This document shows, one piece after another, positions 10,216-21,263 of a DNA stretch of 64,000 nt. Location of the stretch: the NCBI GenBank assembly GCA_022419385.1, contig JAJUBI010000006.1:3844001-3908000 (forward strand), read 5' to 3'. This DNA comes from Paraconiothyrium sp. Pb-2020. Its lineage: Eukaryota; Ascomycota; Dothideomycetes; Pleosporales; Didymosphaeriaceae. The notes beneath the pieces were generated by a model. That model searched no databases. It had not been told where the DNA came from and saw only the letters and a list, made by a program, of their open reading frames with translations. A program made the translations under genes and the position numbers. Within the stretch, counting starts at the first letter, position 1, and each line of letters starts with the position of its first letter.

Positions 10216-12500
10216 TTATTTCTTGACGATGCGGAGAAGAGGAGCGATACGAGCACGCTTGCTGAGACCGACTCTATACGGTGTCTTGCCTTTTCCGATC
10301 GATGTGGGTGCCTCGATCATTTGTTTGACCTTTTTTTCTGTTGCTGCTGGTTCTGGTGTGGTGTGGTCAACCTTCGAATTTAGGTTGGCATTACCGGCAT
10401 CGCTGACTCGATGCTCGTCTATGGTCGGCTCTGCAACCACAGGTGTTCCTGGCTCGTCTGGCATGCTTATCTTGTCCTCCAGTCGCGCATTTTCAGTATC
10501 GATCAATCCATCTAGCTTATTTCTCTTTACTGGAGGTTCCTGTTCGGTTGACTCTATCGTCTTTGCCTCCTTCCTAGGTCGTCCACGGCCTCGCTTTTTA
10601 CCTTTCTGAGGTTGCTTGGCTGCAACAACTGGCTCATCAAGTGGGATATCCGGTTCATTGAGGGCTTCCTGTTGCTTCGCGGTCTCTGCAGAGGTGTCTT
10701 CAGGGCCAACCAGAGGCACGACCGGCGCTGTCAAATGTTCGGTATGTTTGGACGGGGTGGTGGGCTTCTTCGTTCTTGGAATAACCACCTTCACTATCGT
10801 TGGACTTTTGGCAATCGAAGTTGTTGGTGCCGATTCCAGAACATCCTCAACAGTAGCAGCCGCACTTGCGTCAATTACGGAATTTGGCGATTCTATAGGT
10901 AATCCTGTAGTCGGGCCTTCATGGATGTCGGTTGCCAAATCTTTTATGCTTTCGTGTCGCTTCGATTTCTTCTCTAGTCAGGCTTAGCATGCTTTCAATC
11001 ACCTCATGCATGATGGGTTATCTTACTGTCCTTTGTCTTCGAAGACTTTGGTGGCGCCAGCTCATCTTCAGCTGGAATGCCATTAGCGATCAGCCAGTTT
11101 ACGGTATGCGTGACATCACCGTTGTGCTGTCTAAGCGCTATGATCATTTGTCAGAAAAGCGTCAATTGAGATGGTCCTCGACGACTAACCTTTCTTCGTG
11201 GTCGATGGTGTGAAGCCCATGTCACAAATCTGTCGCACCTTTTCCGGTGTGGTGGCAGTGGATGTAGTCTCTACTTCTCCGCACGTTCGGGTTCGACGCG
11301 TTTTCTTAGCGACTCTCTCAGGCCTTTGCGAATAATCGATCGGCTCGTCTGTGCTAAGCTTCATAGATCTGGAACGACTAGGACGAGGCTTATACTGCTC
11401 CAAAGGAACGCCGATGGTCGTCAGATCGTATTCGGATTCCGGTACCGAGCTTAATTTTCCTTTCGTGTTACTGGACGGTGATGCAGCCGTGTGTCGCACG
11501 CTACTTTGCAGCTCTATCTCAGCAGCGGTTGCTTCAGAATTCGACAGCCGCTCTATAACCGGCAGGCTAGTGTGGGCAAGTATTAGAGTATATCCGATTC
11601 GCGCATTGAGTATACTCACTGCAATGGATCAGGCGATTCAGCTCTTGGCTCAGAGCAGAATGGACTTCCATTTGGCTGTGCTGTCGAGTGACATGCGTTG
11701 TTTTGGGAGAGTGGAAGTAATTGCTCGGCAGAGAGGAGGGGAACTTCAGGCGCTCTAGAGGATGACTTCAAGTATTCAGACCAGGGCACTGACGACTTTG
11801 CGGGTTCATATTTGGGTGCAGCAGGGTCAGGCTCGAGTTCGACTTCCAGAAACTCCGGTGCCAGGACTTCTGCTAGCAGTTGCTCTTGGGTGGCGGTGGC
11901 GTTGGGAATGGTACTTGACACAGTTTGAGCGAAGAGGCCCATGGGTTCATGATGCTCCCAATTATCCTGCATAGTCCCTTGAAAATTCCAAGGTCTTTCC
12001 GCTATACCTCCTAGATGTACGCTGGTGTTGTGGAGTGCTTGTTCTGGGAAGTGTTCCTCATAAGTGCTGGGCAGGTCGTCACGTGCGGATGATAGTGCGA
12101 ATACACCGTCCAATGAAGTTTTCCTCCGTTTACTGGCATGTCCAGGCAACGAAATGGAGGATTGTAGCGCGCCTTGAGAATTGCTTGTAGCAGATGGATC
12201 TGCTGCTGGAACCGGACCGGACGGATTGCTTTGGCCTTGACGGTCAGACGATTCGTCTTGGAATTGTTCGCGATGAGCAGCGACAATGGCACGCTTTAGA
12301 GACTCTGCAATCGGTCAGTGGAGACAATAGCACGCCAGATAACGTAGCAATGTACCGGTTGAGCCAGTTCCTTTCTCACCCAGCGTAGGGGAGGTGTTTT
12401 TGCTTGTGCCGTTTGGTGGCTCCTCACTCACCGGTGCGGCAACTTGGGCAACTTCGAGCTCGAGGTCGTCTTCATCTTCGGAATCTTGTATGATCCTCAT
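10216..12500 (-). CDS. Nuclear protein with UBA domain and AT-hook
   Basis: Five exons (12500-12356, 12304-11620, 11566-11190, 11137-11027, 10973-10216), with introns of 51-53 nt, give 691 residues. The start was set at MRIIQDSEDEDD because that acidic N-terminus looks natural; an in-frame ATG lies upstream at 12641. Most of the chain is disordered. A UBA-like domain (about 383-418: RQICDMGFTPSTTKKALRQ, then NWLIANG) forms exactly across the third intron. A basic KKKSKRH patch and an AT-hook (KKRGRGRPRKE, about 564-576) follow. Ubiquitin binding and DNA association are therefore predicted; the biological role is unknown. It shares a 192-bp divergent promoter with the XAP5 gene. Confidence 0.85.
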
Positions 12501-12692
12501 GGCGTTTCCGCATCGCAACGCGCGTTGTCGAGCACGATTGCCGGTGATGAACTTTGGCGTATGACGCGAGTCGGGCTTAGCGCTAACGCGTCGAAGCGTG
12601 ACCTCTTGTTGAGGTAAGTGCGCCCATCGACTGTCCTCCAATTGCGATCTCTGCTACCGACCATCACTTGCGCACCACTTTGAGACTTCGAG
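12501..12692. promoter_or_regulatory. Short bidirectional promoter between the UBA/AT-hook gene and the XAP5 gene
   Basis: Only 192 bases separate the two divergent start codons, so both promoters and 5' leaders must lie here or overlap the first exons. I see no clear TATA box, as is usual for housekeeping pairs. If the upstream in-frame ATG of the minus-strand gene is used, the gap shrinks further. Confidence 0.5.
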
Positions 12693-13898
12693 ATGGACAA
12701 ATTCCTGCCGAGCGCAAGCGATCGATCACGCAGCGGAACGCCTGGGAACGGGCGATTCACAGCGCAGGCCGAAACTGCCGAGGACTTGCTAAAGTCGCAA
12801 ACTGTCGGCCTAGTACACCTGGATGACTTTCGCAAAAGACGCGCCGAAGCGCTGGAGCAGAAGGAGCGCGGTAGCTCAGGTGCGAGCACACCGCAAGACG
12901 GGTACGTATTGTAGTACGCAGACTACATCATGAAGCTAATTTGCAAAGTACAGGGCAACTACGCCGGTACCCTCGTTTAAGAAGAAGCGCAAAGTAGCTG
13001 CAAAGGGCAAACTTTCATTCGGCATCGACGCAGATGAGGAAGCAAACTCGAGCACTTCCACAGTCCCCACACCCCGTGGCGGCACGCCCATTGATACATC
13101 TGCTGTGAACTCGGAAAATGAGGGCAAGATATCGAAGAGAAAGAAACTTGGGGCCAACACGAGCATAGGCTTGAAACCACGGGTCATGACGAAGACGGCG
13201 TTGCAGCGCGAGGCACAGCAAGCGGATGTGGCGCGCCAGGACTTTTTGGCCATGCGCGAGGCGGTCAAAGCGACCGAAGTGGTAATACCATATGTCTTTT
13301 ACGACGGAACGAACATCCCAGGCGGCCGTTGCAGAGTGAAAAAGGGAGATCATATCTGGTTGTTTCTCGATAGAGCGCGAAAAGCTGGCGCTGAGCTTGG
13401 AGTGGGTGGCGATAAGAGCAGGCGGGACTGGGCCCGAATCAACGTTGACGACCTAATGCTTGTGAGGGGTGAGGTTATCATACCGCCAGTATGTGCATGC
13501 CATTCCTTTTGTGGATTCGCTCGAGACTGACCTAAACTCAGCACTACGACTTATACCATTTCCTGTTCAACAAAGTTGCGGGGTTTAATGGGCCCATCTT
13601 CGAGTATTCGGCGCAACCAACGAAAGCGACACCCGTGGCAGGCCCCGAACCCGATCCTGCCACTTTCAATCCTCTAGAGAGACCAGGTCAGAATAAGGAC
13701 AAGACCTCTGCGATTCCGGACGAAGAACTGGAAGGCTACAGCGAGGATCCAGCTCTGACCAAGGTTGTGGATCGAAGGTGGTACGAGAGGAACAAGCACA
13801 TCTTCCCCGCCAGTGTCTGGGAGGAATACAAACCCGAAAAAGATCTGTCCAAGGTACAACGAAAAGACACCGAGGGCAACGCATTTTTCTTCTCTTGA
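12693..13898 (+). CDS. XAP5/FAM50-family nuclear protein
   Basis: Three exons (12693-12901, 12954-13488, 13542-13898; introns of 52 and 53 nt) give 366 residues. The C-terminal XAP5 domain is clear: IPYVFYDGTN, then KGDHIWLFLDRAR, DDLMLVRGEVIIPPHYDLYH (joined over the second intron), VVDRRWYERNKHIFPASVWE and EEYKPEKD before the C-terminus. The N-terminal half is charged, with nuclear-localisation-like FKKKRKVAAKGK. FAM50/XAP5 proteins are nuclear and associated with spliceosome C-complex function in animals and with small RNA and light signalling in plants; fungal members are poorly studied. Start codon and length fit the family. Confidence 0.93.
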
Positions 13899-14958
13899 TT
13901 CCTGCACGACTGTTGGAGCGCTCCAACGTTACTTGCAACTTGTCCTACTTGTACAAATAATGCTGCACAAACATGGCTACACTGCTGGAGAATTATGAAG
14001 GATACGGGAATAGCACTCGACTAGCGTACTTGGTGACATGTCAAGCGGTGTGAAGGTGCCTTAGAGCAGATGCACCCATGGTGGGGCTTGCAGGAAAGTA
14101 ATGTGTCGCGTGAGCAGCTGCCGCATCTGGGCTCATCGTGAGATCCACGTAGTCAAGACCCTGCAGTAAAAATGCGTCCAGTGTCTACGCCATGAAAACC
14201 ATCACCACTAGGATCTGGTCACTGTGAAGCACAAACTACGACAAAGCGATGCAACACACCGTGGCTGCATGAGCACACCTGGGAAAGTAGGCGAAGGTAT
14301 GCCGACTCAAGTGACGGAAACGAAGTGGGTTCGGGCGTGCAGCTCTGACGCAACGGTAGGCGGTTAGACAGAGAATTTGCCAAGGCGGTCTACAAAGAAT
14401 TCATAAACTCCGTGTTTGCCGTTCGGTCGCACACGGGTACACAAAATTCCTTGTACATCACATTGTCGTCCTTTTATTCTGGTCTTTCGCCTTCCCCCCG
14501 GGCGCTGCCCCAGACACGTGCGCAACGGCTATCGCTATCGCTAGGTATCGTACGCGGCGCCGCTTTGGTCATTGGTGCGCACCACCCACCACTTCACATC
14601 CACCTCCGCCGCAAGATATATATTCACAGCCAGGCTTTCCTTAGAGACAGCTCGGTAGCGCCAAGCGTCGCTGTGCTAAGAGCAGCTCACAAAGATGCAG
14701 CGTGTCTCCTCCTCCCGCCGGCCAATGAGCTGTCGCGGATAGCCTCGTGTTCTGCATCCGCGTCGCGAATAGCTACGCACCGACTCACCAGAATGCAGGG
14801 ACTTGGTACATGTTCACCTTGATATCGCAATCAACCACGGCTCGCTTTGCTTTTCCTACGTCTTCACCACCTCAACTGTGAAGTAGCGACTCTCCTGGGC
14901 CCTGTTGCCCCTGAAAGCGGTCCACTCCTACCACAACTTGCTACACCATCAACCAAAG
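13899..14958. other. Intergenic, promoter side of GDE1
   Basis: About 1.06 kb. The right half is the promoter and leader of the SPX-GDPD gene, with a CACGTG box at 14515-14520 and a TATATA at 14616-14621. The open frames here, for example 14412-14822, have no family features and look like chance. Confidence 0.5.
14515..14520. promoter_or_regulatory. CACGTG E-box upstream of GDE1
   Basis: A perfect palindromic CACGTG lies 439 bp upstream of the GDE1 start codon. Pho4 of yeast and NUC-1 of Neurospora bind CACGTG-type sites in phosphate-starvation genes, and yeast GDE1 belongs to the PHO regulon. A single hexamer is weak evidence, so phosphate control is an inference. Confidence 0.3.
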
Positions 14959-17900
14959 ATGAAGTTTGGGCATAGCCTGTCCCGGAATCAAGTCCCCGAA
15001 TGGGCCTCCTCTTACATCGATTACAAGCGCCTCAAGAAGCTCATCAAGACAGCCGTCGAATCCGTCAAAAGTGGCGAAGACCCTGATCTTGCAGGCAAGT
15101 TCTTATCGATATCATGTGAGATCTTGGAAGCTTACAAAGCGCACAGAATTCTTCTTCTCCCTGGACCGCAATTTGGAAGATGTTGATGGTTTCTATAACA
15201 AGAAATATGCTGAGTACGCCCGTCGCCTGAAGCTCCTCCATGGCCGTTATGGCCGCGCTGCTCAAGTGCCTGAGGGCATTGACAGGGACGAGAAGGAGGA
15301 TCTAATGGGTGCGCTCCTTGAGGTACGCAGCGCGCTACGCAATCTCCAGTGGTATGGCGAGGTCAACAGGAGAGGCTTCATCAAGATCACAAAGAAGCTG
15401 GACAAGAAGATTCCAGGGGTGTCGACACAGCAACGATACCTACAGTCAAAAGTGTATCCAAAAGCGTTTGCGCACAATATCCCCTTGGGCCAGGATTTGA
15501 AAGCTATCAATGACTGGCTTTCTGGACTAAGCGAAGTGAAAACCTTCGATGATACCGGCTCTTCGCATTCAGCAGCTTCCCTCGGCAGGATTCCGGGAGC
15601 ATCGCTGAACCTTCCATCGAGCCTCTTGGATGGTGTTGATCAGGCTATTCGGGCCGATGATGCGGACGAGCTCTCGCGCCTGGTATCAGATATGTCGACC
15701 AAGCATGACCTTGCCGCTATTGCTACTTCTGTTCAGCAGACCCTACTGAACTTCCTTCAACGTGCTATATCGTGTCGCTCCAGGCTCTGCATAGTCGCTT
15801 TGCTACCGCATCTTACTTCTTTGGAAGAAACCGACGATATCAACAAACGCAATTGCATCCACCGTCTCGTTATCACCATCGGGCGTGCAAGGACTGGCGA
15901 GACTCAAGGCTCTGAGGGTCAAATTTTGCCAGCTTCCACTGAACCAAATTTCATCACCCCGGCGGCTGCTCCGAATCGGCTGCCTCTTTTCGGGGGCACA
16001 ACCGAGAACGAATCCAATGGGCTTTTGAGTGATACGCATGAACCCGTACAGCTTCTCGACTATCTTGTCAGCCATTTGCAGCCGTCGCAGCGAAGCTCTT
16101 TACGATCACGGGACACGTTCGGACGTCTGCCACTTCATTACGCTGCTCAATACGGGTTTGTGGCCGTCCTCCAGACTATCATCAAGCACATGCGAGCTTG
16201 GAATCAATTCGACATCAGCGCAGGCATCGATTCTCCAGCCTGGCAAGATACAGAAGGCTACGCACCCATTCACCTTGCTGTTATTGGCGGCCATCCACTC
16301 GCCACTCAGACTTTATTGGAAGCTGGTGCTACCGCAAATCCTGCAACCACCGCAATACCTAATTCAGGTGCAATGCTGGCTGTAGCTACACAATCAAACT
16401 TCGTAAGGATTGTCAAACTTCTAGTAGATGCGGGTGTGGATGTCAACTTCCGGAGCGAGCAAGGCGAAACTGCTCTACATGTTGCTGCGCGTTTTGGCCA
16501 TGACGAAAGCGCCAAAGCTTTGCTTGCAGGTTCGGCGCTGCACAAGGCCGAAGTGGACATTCCCGAGAAGACCTTCGGATGGACACCGCTTTTTATCGCC
16601 TGTGTCGACGGCCACGTCTCCATGGTACGGCTTCTTGTTGCGCATGGCGCCAATGTCGATCGCGCAGATAGCGACGGATGGACGGCGCGTGAGCACGCTG
16701 CTCTTCGTGGGCACATGGACATCATCGAAGAGTTGGAGCGTATTGCTCCTGCTAAGATAGGAAATGCGCAAGTCCTAGCTCCCCCGACGCAAGTGACTTC
16801 TCTTGAAGAACGCAGGTCGAAGAATCTAAGTAAGGAAAGCTCGTATCAACAAAAGTCGTCTATCGAATCTTTGAAATCTTTCGGTCATCGATATCTCACT
16901 GATCAAACCATGATCCTAGTCAGCCTAGGTACGATGGATCCTCGCAAAGATGTCCCAGCGGTGAAACTGGATGACATTCCAATCTCGGACGCGCACGCCA
17001 CACAGCTAGACACAGCTCTTTCAGTCGTTGTATCAGCCTCGGGCGCAGAGGGAGAACCTACAGTTGCCGACCTTCCAGTCCAGGAAAACATTAGCACGGA
17101 GCCAATCACATTTAAGACCAAGGACATCTCCAAAGTCAAGATCCTTTTCGATATCGTACCGACCTATGCTGGATCGAACGACCGCATCGTCGGGCGCGGG
17201 GTCGCTCTTCTGTCCACGTTCAAGACTATCCTTGGTTCGAAGCGAATCCCTTTGCAGGGAGACCTCAGCGTCCCTATTGTTGCCGCGAGCACTATGGACG
17301 TCATTGGTTCAGTCAACTTCAATTTCATCGTCATCACGCCCTTTTCCCACCCGAATCTATCTATCACGGAGCAGCATACATATTGGAAGACCGTAGAATC
17401 CACTATGGTTATTGGACATAGAGGCCTTGGAAAGAACACCGATCATCGAGACTCCCTTCAACTCGGGGAAAACACCATCTCATCTTTCATCGCAGCGGCC
17501 AACCTTGGCGCGGAGTACGTCGAATTCGACGTCCAGCTGACGAAGGATCATGTGCCCGTAATATACCACGACTTTCTCGTGAGCGAGACTGGAATCGACG
17601 CGCCGGTTCACACCTTGACCTATGATCAATTCATGCATCTCGGGAGGCGCCAGGCGCCGCAAGAATCCAGTCATGGCTCCCCAGAACGCGGCGACACATC
17701 GAACGCCACCACAAGCCGAGGAGCTCCTCAATTACCAAGGCGGTTACGTTCCTATTCCGTGGATCACGGGCGGCAGATGAAGATGCATGCGTATCACGAA
17801 GCACAGCATGTCGAGCGAATAAAGCATACGCGCGACTATAAAGATAAGGGCTTCAAAGGCAATCTGCGGGGACATTCTATCCAGGAACCATTCACCACTT

Positions 17901-18630
17901 TGGAGGAGATGTTCGCCAAGCTACCCGAGAGTGCCGGGTTCAACATTGAAATGAAGTACCCCATGCTCTACGAGTCCGAGGAGCAAGAGATGGACTCATA
18001 CGCCGTCGAGCTCAACTCGTTCGTCGACACGGTGTTGCGCATGGTGTATGACAAGATGGGCAACCGCAATATTCTCTTTTCATCCTTCAACCCTGACATA
18101 TGCCTCATGCTGTCGTTCAAGCAGCCCTCCATACCAGTCTTGTTCCTCACCGATGCCGGCACCAGCCCCGTGGGCGACGTCCGCGCAGCGAGCTTGCAGG
18201 AAGCCATCCGGTTCGGCAGTCGCTGGAATTTGCTCGGTATCGTAAGCGCGGCGGAGCCCCTCGTCGCATGCCCACGTTTGATCCGGGTGGTCAAGGAGAC
18301 CGGGCTTGTCTGCGTTAGCTACGGCACGAAGAACAACGAACCGAAGAATGTTCAGGTAAGCTATCTCTTCCCAAACCGCGGACTACCACTAATGGTATTC
18401 AGATCCAAAAACAAGAAGGCATTGATGCCGTCATTGTCGACGCCGTCCTCAAGGTCCGTAAGGGTCTTACGGCTCCTGCTGAAGACGTCACGTCCGTCAA
18501 TGGGTCTGCGACGAGCGGTAATTTGACGGCCTCGACGGATCCTTCGGTCGCCGCCGATAGTGGCGTGAGTACGGCGTCTTCGGACGGTGGTGTAGACGTG
18601 ACGCAGGCTGTTGCAAACGTCACTGTCTGA
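14959..18630 (+). CDS. GDE1: SPX-ankyrin-GDPD glycerophosphodiesterase (GDE1-like)
   Basis: Three exons (14959-15094, 15147-18355, 18403-18630) give 1190 residues. It begins MKFGHSLSRNQVPEWASSYI, the canonical SPX start (inositol-phosphate-binding domain, about 1-165, with KKLDKK). Ankyrin repeats follow at about 365-580 (GRLPLHYAAQYGF, GETALHVAARFGH, GWTPLFIACVDGH). A GDPD domain lies at about 800-1110 with GHRGLGKNT, ENTISSF, EYVEFDVQLTKD, PVIYHDF and FNIEMKYP. The enzyme hydrolyses glycerophosphocholine to choline and glycerol-3-phosphate in the cytosol and links phospholipid turnover to phosphate sensing. The first intron (15095-15146) appears to use a GC donor (GCAAGT); no GT donor nearby keeps the frame. 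The last exon is a low-complexity Thr/Ser/Val-rich tail. Confidence 0.95.
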
Positions 18631-19036
18631 GCACACCTTATATTGATGGCCAATGTGGGTTAGGTCTGGATGGATGATCTGAAGCGTTCTGCTGTTTCAA
18701 CACCGTGAGACACCACGAGACTCGAGGGCGTCTGTACACGTATATGACTGCATAGAGCTGTAAATGTGAAGAGAATTTTCCCGACATTATGTTCCGGTTT
18801 CCTTTTTGGCAGCCTCCAGACAGGCACACATGTCATAGATTGTCCTGTGTGTCCTCAACGTCACTAATAGCATAAAACCAGAATCTCCATAGAGGGGCAT
18901 TCCGCCCATGATCATTGATTGAGTAGTATACCTGTTCATCAAGTCCATCCCGGACCTGGTATCATAATCGAAAAGCCGCTCGCGTGAACCTAAACGCCAT
19001 TTTCATCAAAGGAGCCTCGAGTCATACTCCGACACC
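18631..19036. other. Convergent 3' intergenic region
   Basis: About 400 bases between the converging GDE1 gene and the unknown gene at 19037. Presumably both 3' untranslated regions. No coding or repeat feature seen. Confidence 0.5.
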
Positions 19037-19922
19037 CTAACGCACGACCCTCAAGAGGTGGAAACCACCGCAAACGCCACACTTGATAGAGAACTCTTTG
19101 ACCTCGTGCTTCATAACGTTGTCAGTGTTGGCCTTGACGCGCGGCGGATCGCTGATGGTGTAATTGTTGTTGTCGAGCTTGGATTTGTCGAACGGCATCT
19201 CGTAATCCTCCTCGAGCATCTTGAGAATGCAGCACGGGTGGTGCGGGGCCATTCCATGCGCCTGGCGATGCACAGCTTGCTGGTGGACGAAGATGTCGCG
19301 GATGCGGACATCTTCAGCAATCTTAGCCTTGATGCCATCGAGGAAGGCCTCTTTGAGGGCATTGCAGAACTCCTTGGCGAACTCCATGCTGGCCTCGCAG
19401 GTGACGTGATCAAGCCTCTGGATCAGGCGGTTGGGCACAAGGGTCCAATTGGCGCGATAAAGGGGCTTGAAGCGCTCATTGTCGGTGTCTGTTTCGAGGT
19501 CAGAACGTTCCATCGAAGTACTCCAAACCAAAAGACTTACCGATGAATTCAGAAATATCGATGATGATTTTGCGCTTGATAGCGAGGCGGTGGGTGATGT
19601 TCTGACCGAACACCTCCTGGACCACATGATCGACGACATGGGCAACCTCCCTGCCATGCATGATGTCCTCACTGTTTGTGAACTGGTGGGAAACTTCGGC
19701 GGCCTGCTTAAGCTGTGTAAGCATGGTGTTGGTGATTGACTTCACCGAACACTCGATCAGGAGCTTGGTGTCAGGATGGAGACCCTGCTCAGACGTGAGC
19801 CTCGCTGCCTCCTCCGACGTCATGTACGGCGAGGTCATCTCCGAATCCCACTTGAACTCAGCCTCTGAAGCGGTGTCAGAGAAGACTGAGTTCTGCATGT
19901 TGGCGGACATGTTATCGGACAT
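19037..19922 (-). CDS. Conserved-looking protein of unknown function
   Basis: Two exons (19922-19541 and 19488-19037; 52-nt intron) close in frame and give 277 residues. I do not recognise the family. The N-terminus is short and acidic (MSDNMSANMQNSVFSD); in-frame ATGs also occur upstream at 20027, so the start is not certain. The body is mixed charged helices (ITNTMLTQLKQAAEVSHQF, KEFCNALKEAFLDGIKAKI). A histidine-rich segment (VHRQAHGMAPHHPCC) follows, and the end carries a CxxC pair (IKCGVCGGFH) that might bind zinc. There is no signal peptide or membrane segment. The good frame preservation over the splice site argues for a real gene. Confidence 0.7.
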
Positions 19923-21263
19923 TTCGGAGTTGATTTTGAAGTAGTAGACTGCTAAACTTGACGACGGCAAAGCCAAGCGGTGCAGCAACGAGTCAAGAAC
20001 AAGTTTAGTACGCTGAGTGACGGCCACTCAATGTACAGACCACAGTTGCGGCGAATCTGAGTCTGACGGAAACCCAAGATTTGAACCTTTGCTGAAGTTG
20101 AGGTGCAAGTGGTGAGCAGATTAGAGCCAAACACGACGTTGTTTTTATTGACCATTGCCGTACCTGCCTTTCACGAGGCTAGGCAGAAGCTCGCACGATC
20201 CCCTGATAAACAATCTGCTCAGGCAACCGAACCGTTTGTTGCGCGGTGAAAGATGGGGTTGCGGGAGTGAGCACGTGCCGATGATATGCGCCTCTTCCTC
20301 TGATGAACTGAAAACAACTTCAACATCGCAACCTAAGAAGTTGACAATAGTGCTCCATAAGAGCTCGAGTAGTAGATAGGTAGCGGTGCGCCAGGAACAG
20401 CTCGGCTGGTTCAGCTGAACATCCAAAGGAGTGAACGCGACCCATGCGTAAGAAAGTGGGGCCAGATTCTGCTTTATTTCTACTGCAGGTTAGAGAGAAG
20501 AATCGTAAGCTGGGGCAATGGCAGTACACAGATGCTGCAAGAGAAATGCGATAGTCTCGAAAACGCTCATCGCGGCGATGTGGGTTCGCTTCCGCAGGCA
20601 GGCTCTTTCTCTCCTGACAGCACGCCGAATTGGGATCCAACAAAGTCGAGATAGTGGACACATCAGCCTGATTATTCCCAAGCTCGTCCCTTCAGTCGTT
20701 CGGCATCCTAACTTTGTACGATGATGCACTGTCGTCTCGGTAGCGGGCTGATGAATTCGAAGCGTGCTGCGTGTCCGGTGTGCCCAATGTAGGCGGATCA
20801 GCGGCGTTCGGAGCGTGATATCATAGGGAGTCAGAGGAAACTAACATTATTTCAGCCGCGGGAGATATGTTACCTTTTACCAGGTGAGGGACCAAGTGTC
20901 GTGGGAAAGATGAAGAATGCAGGAACGTCGGGCGGTGTGGAAGCCCGGCATCTTTCCCAGAAAGTACATAGCTCGAGACCAATGACAAATGCAGGCAGGG
21001 GCGATAACGCCTTCCACAGCTCTTATACAAACAGACTCGACGTACAATCGGACATATGGAATAGCACTAGCATTACGACTATAGAATTAGCTACCCAATG
21101 TTAAGGAAACCCAATATGATAATGCAAGTTTGTCTACAAACAGCCGTCCCCTTAGAAGTTACATATCATCGTCATATCATTCTTGAGACATCCACATCTC
21201 AAGGCGGCTTTCTCACAAGCATCTTGGACCGGATTCACCCATCTCCTCATACTAGAGACTGAT
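19923..21263. other. Intergenic, no gene seen
   Basis: About 1.34 kb between the unknown gene and the 3' end of the large secreted repeat protein. The left part is the promoter and leader of the minus-strand gene ending at 19037. Open frames at 20145-20729 show no domains and do not splice into anything recognisable. Confidence 0.45.

Noticed and set aside
14412..14822. 136-residue plus-strand frame upstream of GDE1
   Set aside because: No recognisable features and it lies in the promoter and leader of GDE1, with a TATATA and a CACGTG inside it.
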